The position numbers and the translations under genes were made by a program. A stretch of 41,113 bases of DNA. Origin: Saccoglossus kowalevskii (taxonomy: Eukaryota > Hemichordata > Enteropneusta > Harrimaniidae). The stretch's first letter is position 1. Every line of letters begins with the position of its first letter. Below are positions 11,680 through 23,594 of the stretch, in pieces. The stretch is from positions 1 to 41,113 of the forward strand of contig NW_003144930.1 in NCBI RefSeq assembly GCF_000003605.2, read 5' to 3'. Below the pieces are notes generated by a model that saw only the letters and a program-made list of their open reading frames with translations, was not told where the DNA came from and made no database searches.

Positions 11680-12035
11680 AAAGTTGTAAAAAACGAAGGA
11701 CATGTTGGCGGAGTTGCTTGTATATTTAACCTAAGTCATTATCATGACAACCCCGCAGTTAAATTTCGAAAATATTAAGTAAATGTTGCGTGAATGCCTC
11801 ATATATAAGCAGATTATCACAACAGTCAAGCGAAAAATCGACAACAAACTAGTTACAAAGTTGTGAAAAGCGATTGCAAAGTTGGTAGTTTCATTCGGGA
11901 TTGTTAACTGTGATATCATAATAACATGTCCCATAGTTAAAAGTTCGAAAATGTGAATAAATATTTCGTACATTGATGTTAAATTACCGTAGTGTTACTC
12001 CAAGTATGTAGAGGTCATAGGTCAATCCTAGAAGG
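11680..12035 (+). repeat. Old internal direct duplication of about 178 bp within the monomer (representative, in U13)
   Basis: Two neighbouring blocks align: AAAGTTGTAAAAAACGAAGG (11680) with AAAGTTGTGAAAAGCGATTG (11857), then AGTTAAATTTCGAAAATATT (11757) with AGTTAAAAGTTCGAAAATGT (11935), then TAAATGTTGCGTGAATG (11780) with TAAATATTTCGTACATTG (11958). Offsets are 177-178 bp. The best 41 columns agree at about 31 positions. A weaker third relative starts at the CAAAGT cluster upstream. The outer limits are approximate. Confidence 0.65.
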
Positions 12036-12281
12036 TAATTGTACAAGCAATATCGAATTTAAGGCATCCAAAAACATGGAATAGTCGCCAATTAGGTTTA
12101 ATTTCAAATAAGTCTTGCAGCTGAGTGGCTGGGTGACTGACAAATGTTTTAAGTAAAGCACGATCGGGCGTGGTTAGTACTTGCATGGGAGACTCCCTGA
12201 ATACACGGGCTGTTGCATTGACTCTTTTTTTTCATCACACACATGGAAATGATATAAGGCAACGTTCCTGCCTTTTTCCTT

Positions 12282-13225
12282 ACTGTGATGTCAATCATTT
12301 ATAGTTGAAAATCGTGGCATTTTTGTAAGTTTTTTTTAATGGAATGTTTTAAAATTCCTTCCAAATTTCGAGAACAAACTGTTGATGTTGTCGGCACGTA
12401 GTGGGATATAAGATGTTAACACACAGCGCAAAGTTGTTCAAAGTGAGTGCAAAGTTGTGCAAAGTCATTGAAAAGTCTATAGATGTATTTGTATATTTGT
12501 CCCAAGTTGTTGGCATATAGAAACGCGCATTGTAACGTCGACAAATTTAATAAAAGCCAGTTGAAAGCAGTCAATAAATGTTCACATGAGCTGACTGTAA
12601 AATGGCAGAAAACAGCGTGCAAAGTTGTAAAAAACGAAGGAAATGTTGGCGGAGTTGCTTGTATATTTAACCTAAGTCATTATCATGACAACCCCGCAGT
12701 TAAATTTCGAAAATACTAAGTAAATGTTGCGTGAATGCCTCATATATAAGCAGATTATCACAACAGTCAAGCGAAAAATCGACAAACAAACTGGTTACAA
12801 CGTTGTGAAAAGCGATTTGCAAAGTTGGTAGTTTCATTCGGGATTGTTACCTGTGATATCATAATAACATGTCCCATAGTTAAAAGTTCGAAATTGTGAA
12901 TAAATATTTCGTACATTTGATTTTAAATTACCGTAGTGTTACTTCCAAGTATGTGGAGGTCATAGGTCAATCCTAGAAGGTATTTGTGCAAGAAATATCG
13001 ATTTTAAGACATCATAAAACATGAAATAGTCGGCAATTCGGTTTATTTTCAAATAAGTCTTGCAGCTGAGTGGTTGGGTGACTGACATATGTTTTAAGTA
13101 AAGCACGATCGGGCGTGGTTAGTACTTGCATGGGAGACTCCCTGAATACACGAGCTGTTTAATTTACTTATTTTTTCATCACACACATGGAAATGATATT
13201 AGGCAATGTTCCTGCCTTTTTCCTT
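12282..13225 (+). repeat. Satellite monomer U14 (type B)
   Basis: The 5S-like segment is at 13096-13160 (ends GCTGTTT). AGTGGGATATAAGATG is shared with U38, twenty-four units on. The 3' part (TATGTGGAGGTC, GTCGGCAATTCGG) is shared with U28 and U32. Confidence 0.95.
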
Positions 13226-14174
13226 ACTGTGATGTCAATCATTTATAGTTGAAAATCGTGGCATTTTTGTAAGTTTTTTTATTTAATGGAATGTTTTAAA
13301 ATTCCTTCTAAATTTCGAGAACAAGCTGTTGATGCTGTCGGCACGTAGTGGGTTGTAAGATGTTAACGCACAACGCAAAATTGTTCAAAGTGAGTGCAAG
13401 GTTGTGCAAAGTCATTGAAAAGTCTATAGATGTATTTGTATATATGTCCCAAGTTGTTGGCATATAGAAACGCGCAGTGTAACGTCGGCAAATTTAACAA
13501 AAGCCAGTTGAAAGCAGTCAATAAATGTGCACATGAGCTGACTGTAAAATTGCAGAAAACAGCGTGCAAAGTTGTAAAAAACGAAGGAAATGTTGGCGAA
13601 GTTGCTTGTATATTTAACCTAAGTCATTATTATGACAACCCCGCAGTAGGAATTTCGAAAATATTAAGTAAATGTTGCGTGAATGCCTCATATATAAGCA
13701 GATTATCACAACAGTCAAGCGGAAAATCGACAACAAACTGGTTACAAAGTTGTGAAAAGCGATTGCAAAGTTGGTAGTTTCATTCGGGATTGTTACCTGT
13801 GATATCATAATAACATGTTCCATAGTTAAAAGTTCGAAAATGTGAATAAATATTTCGTACATTGATGTTAAATTACCGTAGTATTACTCCAAGTATGTAG
13901 AGGTCATAGGTCAATGCTAGAAGGTATTTGTGCAAGCAATATCGATTTTATGACATCCAAACACATGAAATAGTCGCCAATTCGATTTTAATTTCAAATA
14001 AGTCTTGCAGCTGAGTGGTTGGGTGACGGACATATGTTTTAAGTAAAGCACGATCGGGCGTGGTTAGTACTTGCATGGGAGACTCCCTGAATACACGATC
14101 TGTTGAATTTACTTTTTTATTGTTCCATCACACACATGGAAATGATATAAGGCAACGTTCCTGCCTTTTTCCTT
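13226..14174 (+). repeat. Satellite monomer U15 (type B)
   Basis: The 5S-like segment is at 14041-14105 (CACGATCTGTTG, shared with U30). Two inserted bases in GCAGTAGGAATTTCG shift the frame and produce the longest open frame in the array, by chance. Private variants are CACAACGCAAAATTG and TTTAACAAAAGCC. Confidence 0.95.
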
Positions 14175-15117
14175 ACTGTGATGTCAATCATTTATAGTTG
14201 AACATCGTGGCATTTTTGTAAGTTTTTTTATTTAATGGAATGTTTTAAAATTCCTTCCAAATTTCGAGAACAAGTTGTTGATGCTATCGGCACGTAGTGG
14301 CTTGAAAGATGTTAACGCACAGCGCAAAGTTGTTCAAAGTGAGTGCAAAGTTGTGCAAAGTCATTGAAAAGTCTATAGATGTATTTGTATATATGTCCCA
14401 AGTTGTTGGCATATAGAAACGCGCAGTGTAACGTCGACAAATTTAATAAAAGCCAGTTGAAAGCAGTCAATAAATGTTCACATGAGCTGACTGTAAAATT
14501 GCAGAAAACAGCGTGCAAAGTTGTAAAAAACGAAGGACATGTTGGCGGAGTTGCTTGTATATTTACCTAAGTCATTATCATGACAACCCCGCAGTTAAAT
14601 TTCGAAAATATTAAGTAAATGTTGCGTGAATGCCTCATATATAAGCAAATTATCACAACAGTCAAGCGAAAAATCGACAACAAACTGGTTACAAAGTTGT
14701 GTAAAGCGATTACAAAGTTGGTAGTTTCATTTGGGATTGTTACCTGTGATATCATAATAACATGTCCCATAGTTAAAAGTTCGAAAATGTGAATAAATAT
14801 TTCTTACATTGATGTTAAATTACCGTAGTGTTACTCCAAGTATGTAGAGGTCATAGGTCAATCCTAGAAGGTATTTGTGCAAGCAATATCGATTTTAAGA
14901 CATCCAAAAACATGAAATAGTCGCCAATTCGGTTTAATTTCAAATAAGTCTTGCAGCTGAGTGGTTGGGTGACTGACAAATGTTTTAAGTAAAGCACGAT
15001 CGGGCGTGGTTAGTACTTGCATGGGAGACTCCCTGAATTCACGAGCTGTTGCATTTACTTTGTTTTTTCATCACACACATGGAAATGATATAATGCAACG
15101 TTCCTGCCTTTTTCCTT
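14175..15117 (+). repeat. Satellite monomer U16 (type B, twin of U31)
   Basis: The 5S-like segment is at 14987-15051 (CTGAATTCACG). GTTGAACATCG, CAAGTTGTTGATGCTATCGG and GTGGCTTGAAAG match U31, fifteen units away. Confidence 0.95.
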
Positions 15118-16062
15118 ACTGTGATGTCAATCATTTATAGTTGAAAATCGGGGCATTTTCGTAAGTTTTTTAATTTAATGGAATGTTTTAAAATTCATTC
15201 CAAATTTCGAAAACAAGCTGTTGATGCTCTCGGCACGTAGTGGGTTGTAAGATGTTAACGCACAGCGCAAAGTTGCTCAAAGTGAGTGCAAAGTTGTGTA
15301 AAGTCATTGAAAAGTCTATAGATGTATTTTTACATATGTCCCAAGTTGTTGGCATATAGAAACGCGCAGTGTAACGTCGACAAATTTAATAAAATCCAGT
15401 TGAAAGCAGTCAATAAATGTTCACATGAGCTGACTGTAAAATGGCAGAAAACAGCGTGCAAAGTTGCAAAAAACGAAGGAAATGTTGGCGGAGTTGCTTG
15501 TATATTTAACCTAAGTCATTATCATGACAACCCCGCAGTTAAATTTCGAAAATATTAAGTAAATGTTTCGTGAATGTCTCATATATAAGCAGATTATCAC
15601 ACAGTCAAGTGAAAAAAATCGACACAAACTGGTTACAAAGTTGTGAAAAGCGATTGCAAAGTTGGTAGTCTTCATTCGGGATTGTTACCTGTGATATCAT
15701 AATAACATGTTCCATAGTTAAAAGTTCGAAAATGTGAATAAATATTTCGTACATTGATGTTAAATTACCGTAGTATTACTCCAAGTATGTAGAGGTCATA
15801 GGTCAATGCTAGAAGGTATTTGTGCAAGCAATATCGATTTCATGACATCCAAAAACATGAAATAGTCGCCAATTCGATTTTAATTTCAAATAAGTCTTGC
15901 AGCTGAGTGGTTGGGTGACGGACATATGTTTTAAGTAAAGCACGATCGGGCGTGGTTAGTACTTGCATGGGAGACTCCCTGAATACACGAGCTGTTGAAT
16001 TTACTTTTTTTTTCATCACACACATGGAAATGATATACGGCAACGTTCCTGCCTTTTTCCTT
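15118..16062 (+). repeat. Satellite monomer U17 (type C, twin of U39)
   Basis: The 5S-like segment is at 15933-15997. ATCGGGGCATTTTCG, ATTCATTCCAAA, GATGCTCTCGG, ATTTTTACATATG, TAAAATCCAG and ATGTTTCGTGAATGTC match U39. The 3' part instead follows U15 (ATGTTCCATAG, TTCGATTTTAATTTC). Confidence 0.95.
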
Positions 16063-17003
16063 ACTGTGATGTCAATCATTTATAGTTGAACATCGTGGCA
16101 TTTTTGTAAGTTTTTTTATTTAATGGAATGTTTTAAAATTCCTTCCAAATTTCGAGAACAAGTTGTTGATGCTATCGGCACGTAGTGGGTTGTAAGATGT
16201 TAACGCACAGCGCAAAGTTGTTCAAAGTGAGTGCAAAGTTGTGCAAAGTCATTGAAAAGTCTATAGATGTATTTGTATATATGTCCCAAGTTGTTGGCAT
16301 ATAGAAACGCGCAGTGTAACGTCGACAAATTTAATAAAAGCCAGTTGAAAGCAGTCAATAAATGTTCACATGAGCTGACTGTAAAATTGCAGAAAACAGC
16401 GTGCAAAGTTGTAAAAAACGAAGAAAATGTTGGCGAAGTTGCTTGTATATTTAACCTAAGTCATTATCATGACAACCCCGCAGTTAAATTTCGAAAATAT
16501 TAAGTAAATGTTGCGTGAATGCCTCATATATCAGCAGATTATCACAACAGTCAAGCGAAAAATCGACAACAAACTGGTTACAAAGTTGTGAAAAGCGATT
16601 GCAAAGTTGGTAGTTTCATTCGGGATTGTTACCTGTGATATCATAATAACATGTCCCATAGATAAAAGTTCGAAAATGTGAATAAATATTTCGTACATTG
16701 ATGTTAAATTACCGTAGTGTTACTCCAAGTATGTAGAGGTCATAGGTCAATGCTAGAAGGTATTTTGTGCAAGCAATATCGATTTTAGACATCCGAAAAC
16801 ATGAAATAGTCGGCAATTCGGTTTAATTTCAAATAAGTCTGCAGCTGAGTGGTTGGGTGACGGACATATGTTTTAAGTAAAGCACGATCGGGCGTGGTTA
16901 GTACTTGCATGGGAGACTCCTGAATACACGAGCTGTTGAATTTACTTTTTTTTTCATCACACACATGGAAATGATATACGGCAACGTTCCTGCCTTTTTC
17001 CTT
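16063..17003 (+). repeat. Satellite monomer U18 (type B)
   Basis: The 5S-like segment is at 16875-16938, 64 bp, one C lost (GACTCCTGAAT). It shares GTTGAACATCG and CAAGTTGTTGATGCTATCGG with U16. Variants GAAGAAAATGTTGGCGAAG and CATAGATAAAAG. Confidence 0.95.
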
Positions 17004-17947
17004 ACTGTGATGTAAATCATTTATAGTTGAACATCGTGGCATTTTTGTAAGTTTTTTTATTTAATGGAATGTTTTAAAATTCCTTCCAAATTTCGAGAAC
17101 AAGTTGTTGATGATATCGGCACGTAGTGGGTTGTAAGATGTTAACGCACAGCGCAAAGTTGTTCAAAGTGAGTGCAAAGTTGTGCAAAGTCATTGAAAAG
17201 TCTATAGATGTATTTGTATATATGTCCCAAGTTGTTGGCATATAGAAACGCGCAGTGTAACGTCGACAAATTTAATAAATGCCAGTTGAAAGCAGTCAAT
17301 AAATGTTCACATGAGCTGACTGTAAAATGGCAGAAAACAGCGTGCAAAGTTGTAAAAAACGAAGGAAATGTTGGCGGAGTTGCTTGTATATTTAACCTAA
17401 GTCATTATCATGACAACCCCGCAGTTAAATTTCGAAAATATTAAGTAAATGTTGCGTGAATGCCTCATATATAAGCAGATTATCACAACAGTCAAGTGAA
17501 AAATCGACAACAAACTGGTTACAAAGTTGTGTAAAGCGATTACAAAGTTGGAAGTTTCATTCGAGATTGTTACCTATGATATCATAATAACATGTCCCAT
17601 AGCTAAAAGTTCGAAAATGTGAATAAATATTTCGTACATTGATGTTAAATTACGGTAGTGTTACTCCAAGTATGTAGAGGTCATAGGTCAATCCTAGAAG
17701 GTATTTGTGCAAGCAATATCGATTTTAAGACATCCAAAAACTTGAAATAGTCGCCAATTCGGTTTAATTTCAAATAAGTCTTGCAGCTGAGTGGTTGGGT
17801 GACTGACATATGTTTTAAGTAAAGCACGATCGGGCGTGGTTAGTACTTGCATGGGAGACTCCCTGAATACACGAGCTGTTGAATTTACTTTTATTTTTCA
17901 TCACACACATGGAAATGATATAAGGCAACGTTCCTGCCTTTTTCCTT
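17004..17947 (+). repeat. Satellite monomer U19 (type B)
   Basis: The 5S-like segment is at 17817-17881. Variants GATGTAAATCATTT, GATGATATCGG, TAAATGCCAG and GTTGGAAGTTTCATTCGAG. The 5' end is related to U16 and U18. Confidence 0.95.
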
Positions 17948-18892
17948 ACTGTGATGTCAATCATTTATAGTTGAAAATCGTGGCATTTTTGTAAGTTTTT
18001 TTTATTTAATGGAATGTTTTAAAATTCCTTCCAAATTTCGAGAACAAGCTGTTGATGCTGTCGGCACGTAGTGGGTTGTAAGATGTTAACGCACAGCGCA
18101 AAGTTGTTCAAAGTGAGTGCAAAGTTGTGCAAAGTCATTGAAAAGTCTATAGATGTATTTGTATATATGTCCCAAGTTGTTGGCATATAGAAACGCGCAG
18201 CGTAACGTCGACAAATTTAATAAAAACCAGTTGAAAGCAGTCAATAAATGTTCACATGAGCTGACTGTAAAATGGCAGAAAACAGCGTGCAAAGTTGTAA
18301 AAAACGAAGGAAATGTTGGCGGAGTTGCTTGTATATTTAACCTAAGTCATTATCATGACAACCCCGCAGTTAAATTTCGAAAATATTAAGTAAATGTTGC
18401 GTGAATGCCTCATATATAAGAAGATTATCACAACAGTCAAGCGAAAAATCGACAACAAACTGGTTACAAAGTTGTGTAAAGCGATTACAAAGTTGGTAGT
18501 TAAATTTGGGATTGTTACCTGTGATATCATAATAACATGTCCCATAGTTAAAAGTTCGAAAATGGAAATAAATATTTCGTACATTGATGTTAAATTACCG
18601 TTGTGTTACTCCAAGTATGTAGAGGTCATAGGTCAATCCTAGAAGGTATTTGTGCAAGCAATATCGATTTTAAGACATCCAAAAACATGAAATAGTCGCC
18701 AATTCGGTTTAATTTCAAATAAGTCTTGCAGCTGAGTGGTTGGGTGACTGACATATGTTTTAAGTAAAGCACGATCGGGCGTGGTTAGTACTTGCATGGG
18801 AGACTCCCTGAATACACGAGCTGTTGAATTTACTTTGTTTTTTCATCACACACATGGAAATGATATAAGGCAACGTTCCTGCCTTTTTCCTT
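17948..18892 (+). repeat. Satellite monomer U20 (type B)
   Basis: The 5S-like segment at 18762-18826 has the consensus sequence. Variants CGCAGCGTAACG, AAAAACCAG, TATAAGAAGATT, GTAGTTAAATTTGGG (similar in U27) and AAAATGGAAATAA. Confidence 0.95.
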
Positions 18893-19836
18893 ACTGTGAT
18901 GTCAATCATTTATAGTTGAAAATCGTGGCATTTTTGTAAGTTTTTTTTTAATGGAATGTTTTAAAATTCCTTCCAAATTTCGAGAACAAGCTGTTGATGC
19001 TGTCGGCACGTAGTGGGTTGTAAGATGTTAACGCACAGCGCAAAGTTGTTCAAAGTGAGTGCAAAGTTGTGCAAAGTCATTGAAAAGTCTATAGATGTAT
19101 TTGTATATATGTCCCAAGTTGTTGGCATATAGAAACGCGCAGTGTAACGTCGACAAATTTAATAAAAGCCAGTTGAAAGCAGTCAAGAAATGTTCACATG
19201 AGCTGACTGTAAAATTGCAGAAAACAGCGTGCAAAGTTGTAAAAAACGAAGGAAATGTTGGCGGAGTTGCTTGTATATTTAACCTAAGTCATTACCATGA
19301 CAACCCCGCATTTAAATTTTGAAAATATTAAGTAAATGTTGCGTGAATGCCTCATATATAAGCAGATTATCACAACAGTCAAGCGAAAAATCGACAACAA
19401 ACTGGTTACAAAGTTGTGAAAAGCGTTTGCAAAGTTGGTAGTTTCATTCGGGATTGTTACCTGTGATATCATAGTAACGTTTCCCATAGTTAAAGGTTCG
19501 AAAATGTGAATAAATATTTCGTACATTGATGTTAAACCACCGTAGTGTTACTCCAAGTATGTAGAGGTCGTAGGTCAATCCTAGAATGTATTTGTGTAAG
19601 CAATATCGATTTTAAGACATCCAAAAACATGAAATAGTCGCCAATTCGGTTTAACTTCAAATAAGTCTTGCAGCTGAGTGGTTAGGTGACTGACATATGT
19701 TTAAAGTAAAGCACGATCGGGCGTGGTTAGTACTTGCATGGGAGACTCCCTGAATAAACGTGCTGTTGAATTTACTTTTTTTTGTTTCATTACACACATG
19801 GAAATGATATAAGGCAACGTTCCTGCCTCTTTGCTT
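18893..19836 (+). repeat. Satellite monomer U21 (type B, twin of U22)
   Basis: The 5S-like segment is at 19704-19768 (AATAAACGTGCTG). It shares with U22 GTCAAGAAATG, CATTACCATGAC, GCATTTAAATTTTG, ATAGTAACGTTTCCC and AAAGGTTCG. Confidence 0.95.
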
Positions 19837-20778
19837 ACTGTGATGTCAATCATTTATAGTGGAAAATCGTGGCATTTTGTAAGTTTTTTTATTTAATGGA
19901 ATGTTTTAAAATTCGTTCCAAATTTCGAGAACAAGCTGTTGATGCTGTCGGCACGTAGTGGGTTGTAAGATGTTAACGCACAGCGCAAAGTTGTTCAAAG
20001 TGAGTGCAAAGTTGTGCAAAGTCATTGAAAAGTCTATAGATGTATTTGTATATATGTCCCAAGTTGTTGGCATATAGAAACGCGCAGTGTAACGTCGACA
20101 AATTTAATAAAAGCCAGTTGAAAGCAGTCAAGAAATGTTCACATGAGCTGACTGTAAAATGGCAGAAAACAGCGTGCAAAGTTGTAAAAAACGAAGGAAA
20201 TGTTGGCGGAGTTGCTTGTATATTTAACCTAAGTCATTACCATGACAACCCCGCATTTAAATTTTGAAAATATTAAGTAAATGTTGCGTGAATGCCTCAT
20301 TTATAAGCAGATTATCACAACAGTCAAGCGAAAAATCGACAACAAACTGGTTACAAAGTTGTGAAAAGCGTTTGCAAAGTTGGTAGTTTCATTCGGGATT
20401 GTTACCTGTGATATCATAGTAACGTTTCCCATAGTTAAAGGTTCGAAAATGTGAATAAATATTTCGTACATTGATGTTAAACTACCGTAGAGTTACTCCA
20501 AGTATGTAGAGGTCATAGGTCAATCCTAGAATGTATTTGTGTAAGCAATATCGATTTTAAGACATCCAAAAACATGAAATAGTCGCCAATTCGGTTTAAC
20601 TTCAAATAAGTCTTGCAGCTGAGTGGTTAGGTGACTGACATATGTTTAAAGAAAAGCACGATCGGGCGTGGTTAGTACTTGCATAGGAGACTCCCTGAAT
20701 AAACGAGCTGTTGCATTTACTTTTTTTTTCATCACACACATGGAAATGATATAAGGCAACGTTCCTGACTTTTTCCTT
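19837..20778 (+). repeat. Satellite monomer U22 (type B, twin of U21)
   Basis: The 5S-like segment is at 20649-20713 (AAGAAAAGCACG, CATAGGAGAC, AATAAACGAG), the same as in U24. It begins the repeated dimer U22-U23 / U24-U25. Confidence 0.95.
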
Positions 20779-21715
20779 ACTGTGATGTCAATCATTTATA
20801 GTTGAAAATCGTGGCATTTTTGTAAGTTTTTTTATTTAATGGAATGTTTTAAAATTCCTTCCAAATTTCGAGAACAAGCTGTTGATGCTGTCGGCACGTA
20901 GTGGGTTGTAAGATGTTAACGCACAGCGCAAAGTTGTTCAAAGTGAGTGCAAAGTTGTGCAAAGTCATTGAAAAGTCTATAGATGTATTTGTATATATGT
21001 CCCAAGTTGTTGGCATATAGAAACGCGCAGTGTAAAGTCGACACATTTAATAAAAGCCAGTTGCAAGCAGTCAATAAATGTTCACATGAGCTGACTGTAA
21101 AATTGCAGAAAACAGCGTGCAAAGTTGTAAAAAACGAAGGAAATGTTGGCGGAGTTGCTTGTATATTTAACCTAAGTCATTATCATGACAACCCTGCAGT
21201 TAAATTTCGAAAATATTAAGTAAATGTTGCGTGAATGCCTCATATATAAGCAGATTATCACAACAGTCATGCGGAAAATCGACAACAAACTGGTTACAAA
21301 GTTGTGAAAAGCGTTTGCAAAGTTTGTAGTTTTATTCGGGATTGTTACCTGTGATATCATAATAACATGTCACATAGTTAAAAGTTCGAAAATGTGAATA
21401 AATATTTCGTACATTGATGTTAAATTACCGTAGTGTTACTCCAAGTATGTATAGGTCATTCCTAGAATGTATTTGTGCAAGCAATAAAGATTTTAAGACA
21501 TCCAAAAACATGAAATAGTCGCCAATTCGGTTTAATTTCAAATAAGTCTTGCAGCTGAGTGGTTGGGTGACTGACATATGTTTTAAGTAAAGCACGATCG
21601 GGCGTGGTTAGTACTTACATGGGAGACTCCCTGAATACACGAGCTGTTGCATTTACTTTTTTTTTTCATCACACACATGGAAATGATATAAGGCAACGTT
21701 CCTGCCTTTTTCCTT
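20779..21715 (+). repeat. Satellite monomer U23 (type B, twin of U25)
   Basis: The 5S-like segment is at 21585-21649. It shares with U25 GTCGACACATTTAAT, GTTGCAAGCAG, GTCATGCGG, CATGTCACATAG and a 7-bp deletion giving TATAGGTCATTCC. At 937 bp these two are the shortest whole monomers. Confidence 0.95.
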
Positions 21716-22657
21716 ACTGTGATGTCAATCATTTATAGTTGAAAATCGTGGCATTTTTGTAAGTTTTTTTATTTAATGGAATGTTTTAAAATTCCTTCTA
21801 AATTTCGAGAACAAGCTGTTGATGCTGTCGGCACGTAGTGGGTTGTAAGATGTTAACGCATAGCGCAAAGTTGTTCAAAGTGAGTGCAAAGTTGTGCAAA
21901 GTCATTGAAAAGTCTATAGATGTATTTGTATATATGTCCCAAGTTGTTGGCATATAGAAACGCGCAGTGTAACGTCGACAAATTTAATAAAAGCCAGTTG
22001 AAAGCAGTCAATAAATGTTCACATGAGCTGACTGTAAAATGGCAGAAAACAGCGTGCAAAGTTGTAAAAAACGAAGGAAATGTTGGCGGAGTTGCTTGTA
22101 TATTTAACCTAAGTCATTATTATGACAACCCTGCAGTTAAATTTCGAAAATATTAAGTAAATGTTGCGTGAATGCCTCATATATAATCAGATTATCACAA
22201 CAGTCAAGCGGGAAATCGACAACAAACTGGTGACAAAGTTGTGAAAAGCGTTTGCAAAGTTTGTAGTTTTATTCGGGATTGTTACCTGTGATATCATAAT
22301 AACATGTCCCATAGTTAAAAGTTCGAAAATGTGAATAAATATTTCGTACATTGATGTTAAATTACCGTAGTGTTACTCCAAGTATGTAGAGGTCATAGGT
22401 CATTCCTAGAATGTATTTGTGCAAGCAATATCGATTTTAAGACATCCAAAAACATGAAATAGTCGCCAATTCGGTTTAATTTCAAATAAGTCTTGCAGCT
22501 GAGTGGTTAGGTGACTGACATATGTTTAAAGAAAAGCACGATCGGGCGTGGTTAGTACTTGCATAGGAGACTCCCTGAATAAACGAGCTGTTGCATTTAC
22601 TTTTTTTTTCATCACACACATGGAAATGATATAAGGCAACGTTCCTGACTTTTCCTT
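21716..22657 (+). repeat. Satellite monomer U24 (mosaic)
   Basis: The 5S-like segment is at 22529-22593. The middle has U23-like variants (CCCTGCAG, TTGTAGTTTTATTCGG, GTCATTCC), while the end from about 22500 is U22-like. Private variants are TATAATCAG and CTGGTGACAAAG. Confidence 0.95.
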
Positions 22658-23594
22658 ACTGTGATGGCAATCATTTATAGTTGAAAATCGTGGCATTTTT
22701 GTAAGTTTTTTTATTTAATGGAATGTTTTAAAATTCCTTCCAAATTTCGAGAACAAGCTGTTGATGCTGTCGGCACGTAGTGGGTTGTAAGATGTTAACG
22801 CACAGCGCAAAGTTGTTCAAAGTGAGTGCAAAGTTGTGCAAAGTCATTGAAAAGTCTATAGATGTATTTGTATATATGTCCCAAGTTGTTGGCATATAGA
22901 AACGCGCAGTGTAAAGTCGACACATTTAATAAAAGCCAGTTGCAAGCAGTCAATAAATGTTCACATGAGCTGACTGTAAAATTGCAGAAAACAGCGTGCA
23001 AAGTTGTAAAAAACGAAGGAAATGTTGGCGGAGTTGCTTGTATATTTAACCTAAGTCATTATCATGACAACCCTGCAGTTAAATTTCGAAAATATTAAGT
23101 AAATGTTGCGTGAATGCTTCATATATAAGCAGATTATCACAACAGTCATGCGGAAAATCGACAACAAACTGGTTACAAAGTTGTGAAAAGCGTTTGCAAA
23201 GTTTGTAGTTTTATTCGGGATTGTTACCTGTGATATCATAATAACATGTCACATAGTTAAAAGTTCGAAAATGTGAATAAATATTTCGTACATTGATGTT
23301 AAATTACCGTAGTGTTACTCCAAGTATGTATAGGTCATTCCTAGAATGTATTTGTGCAAGCAATATCGATTTTAAGACATCCAAAAACAAGAAATAGTCG
23401 CCAATTCGGTTTAATTTCAAATAAGTCTTGCAGCTGAGTGGTTGGGTGACTGACATATGTTTTAAGTAAAGCACGATCGGGCGTGGTTAGTACTTGCATG
23501 GGAGACTCCCTGAATACACGAGCTGTTGAATTTACTTTGTTTTTTCATCACACAAATGGAAATGATATAAGGCAACGTTCCTGCCTTTTTCCTT
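22658..23594 (+). repeat. Satellite monomer U25 (type B, twin of U23)
   Basis: The 5S-like segment is at 23464-23528. It differs from U23 by a few bases (GAATGCTTCATA, AAAACAAGAAATAG) and lies 1879 bp (two units) downstream of it. Confidence 0.95.

Larger units (their letters stand above)
11337..12281 (+). repeat. Satellite monomer U13 (type B)
   Basis: The 5S-like segment is at 12151-12215 (ACACGGGCTG). Private variants are GTTGGTCAAAG and CAAGTTTTTGGC. The 3' part (GTACAAGCAATATCG, AAGGCATCC) is shared with U37. AAACTAGTTAC is shared with U38. Confidence 0.95.

Noticed and set aside
11888..11905. CENP-B box in TTTCATTCGGGATTG
   Set aside because: Only the right half (A-N2-CGGG) fits. The required TTCG at the left is GTAG here.
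11935..11960. tRNA-type B box in AAAGTTCGAAAATG
   Set aside because: Only the GTTCGA core fits GGTTCGANTCC. No A box lies at the right distance and no tRNA-like fold was seen.
13430..13777. Longest plus-strand frame in the array (115 codons)
   Set aside because: It arises from two extra bases in U15 that join two frames of the monomer. No other copy has it.
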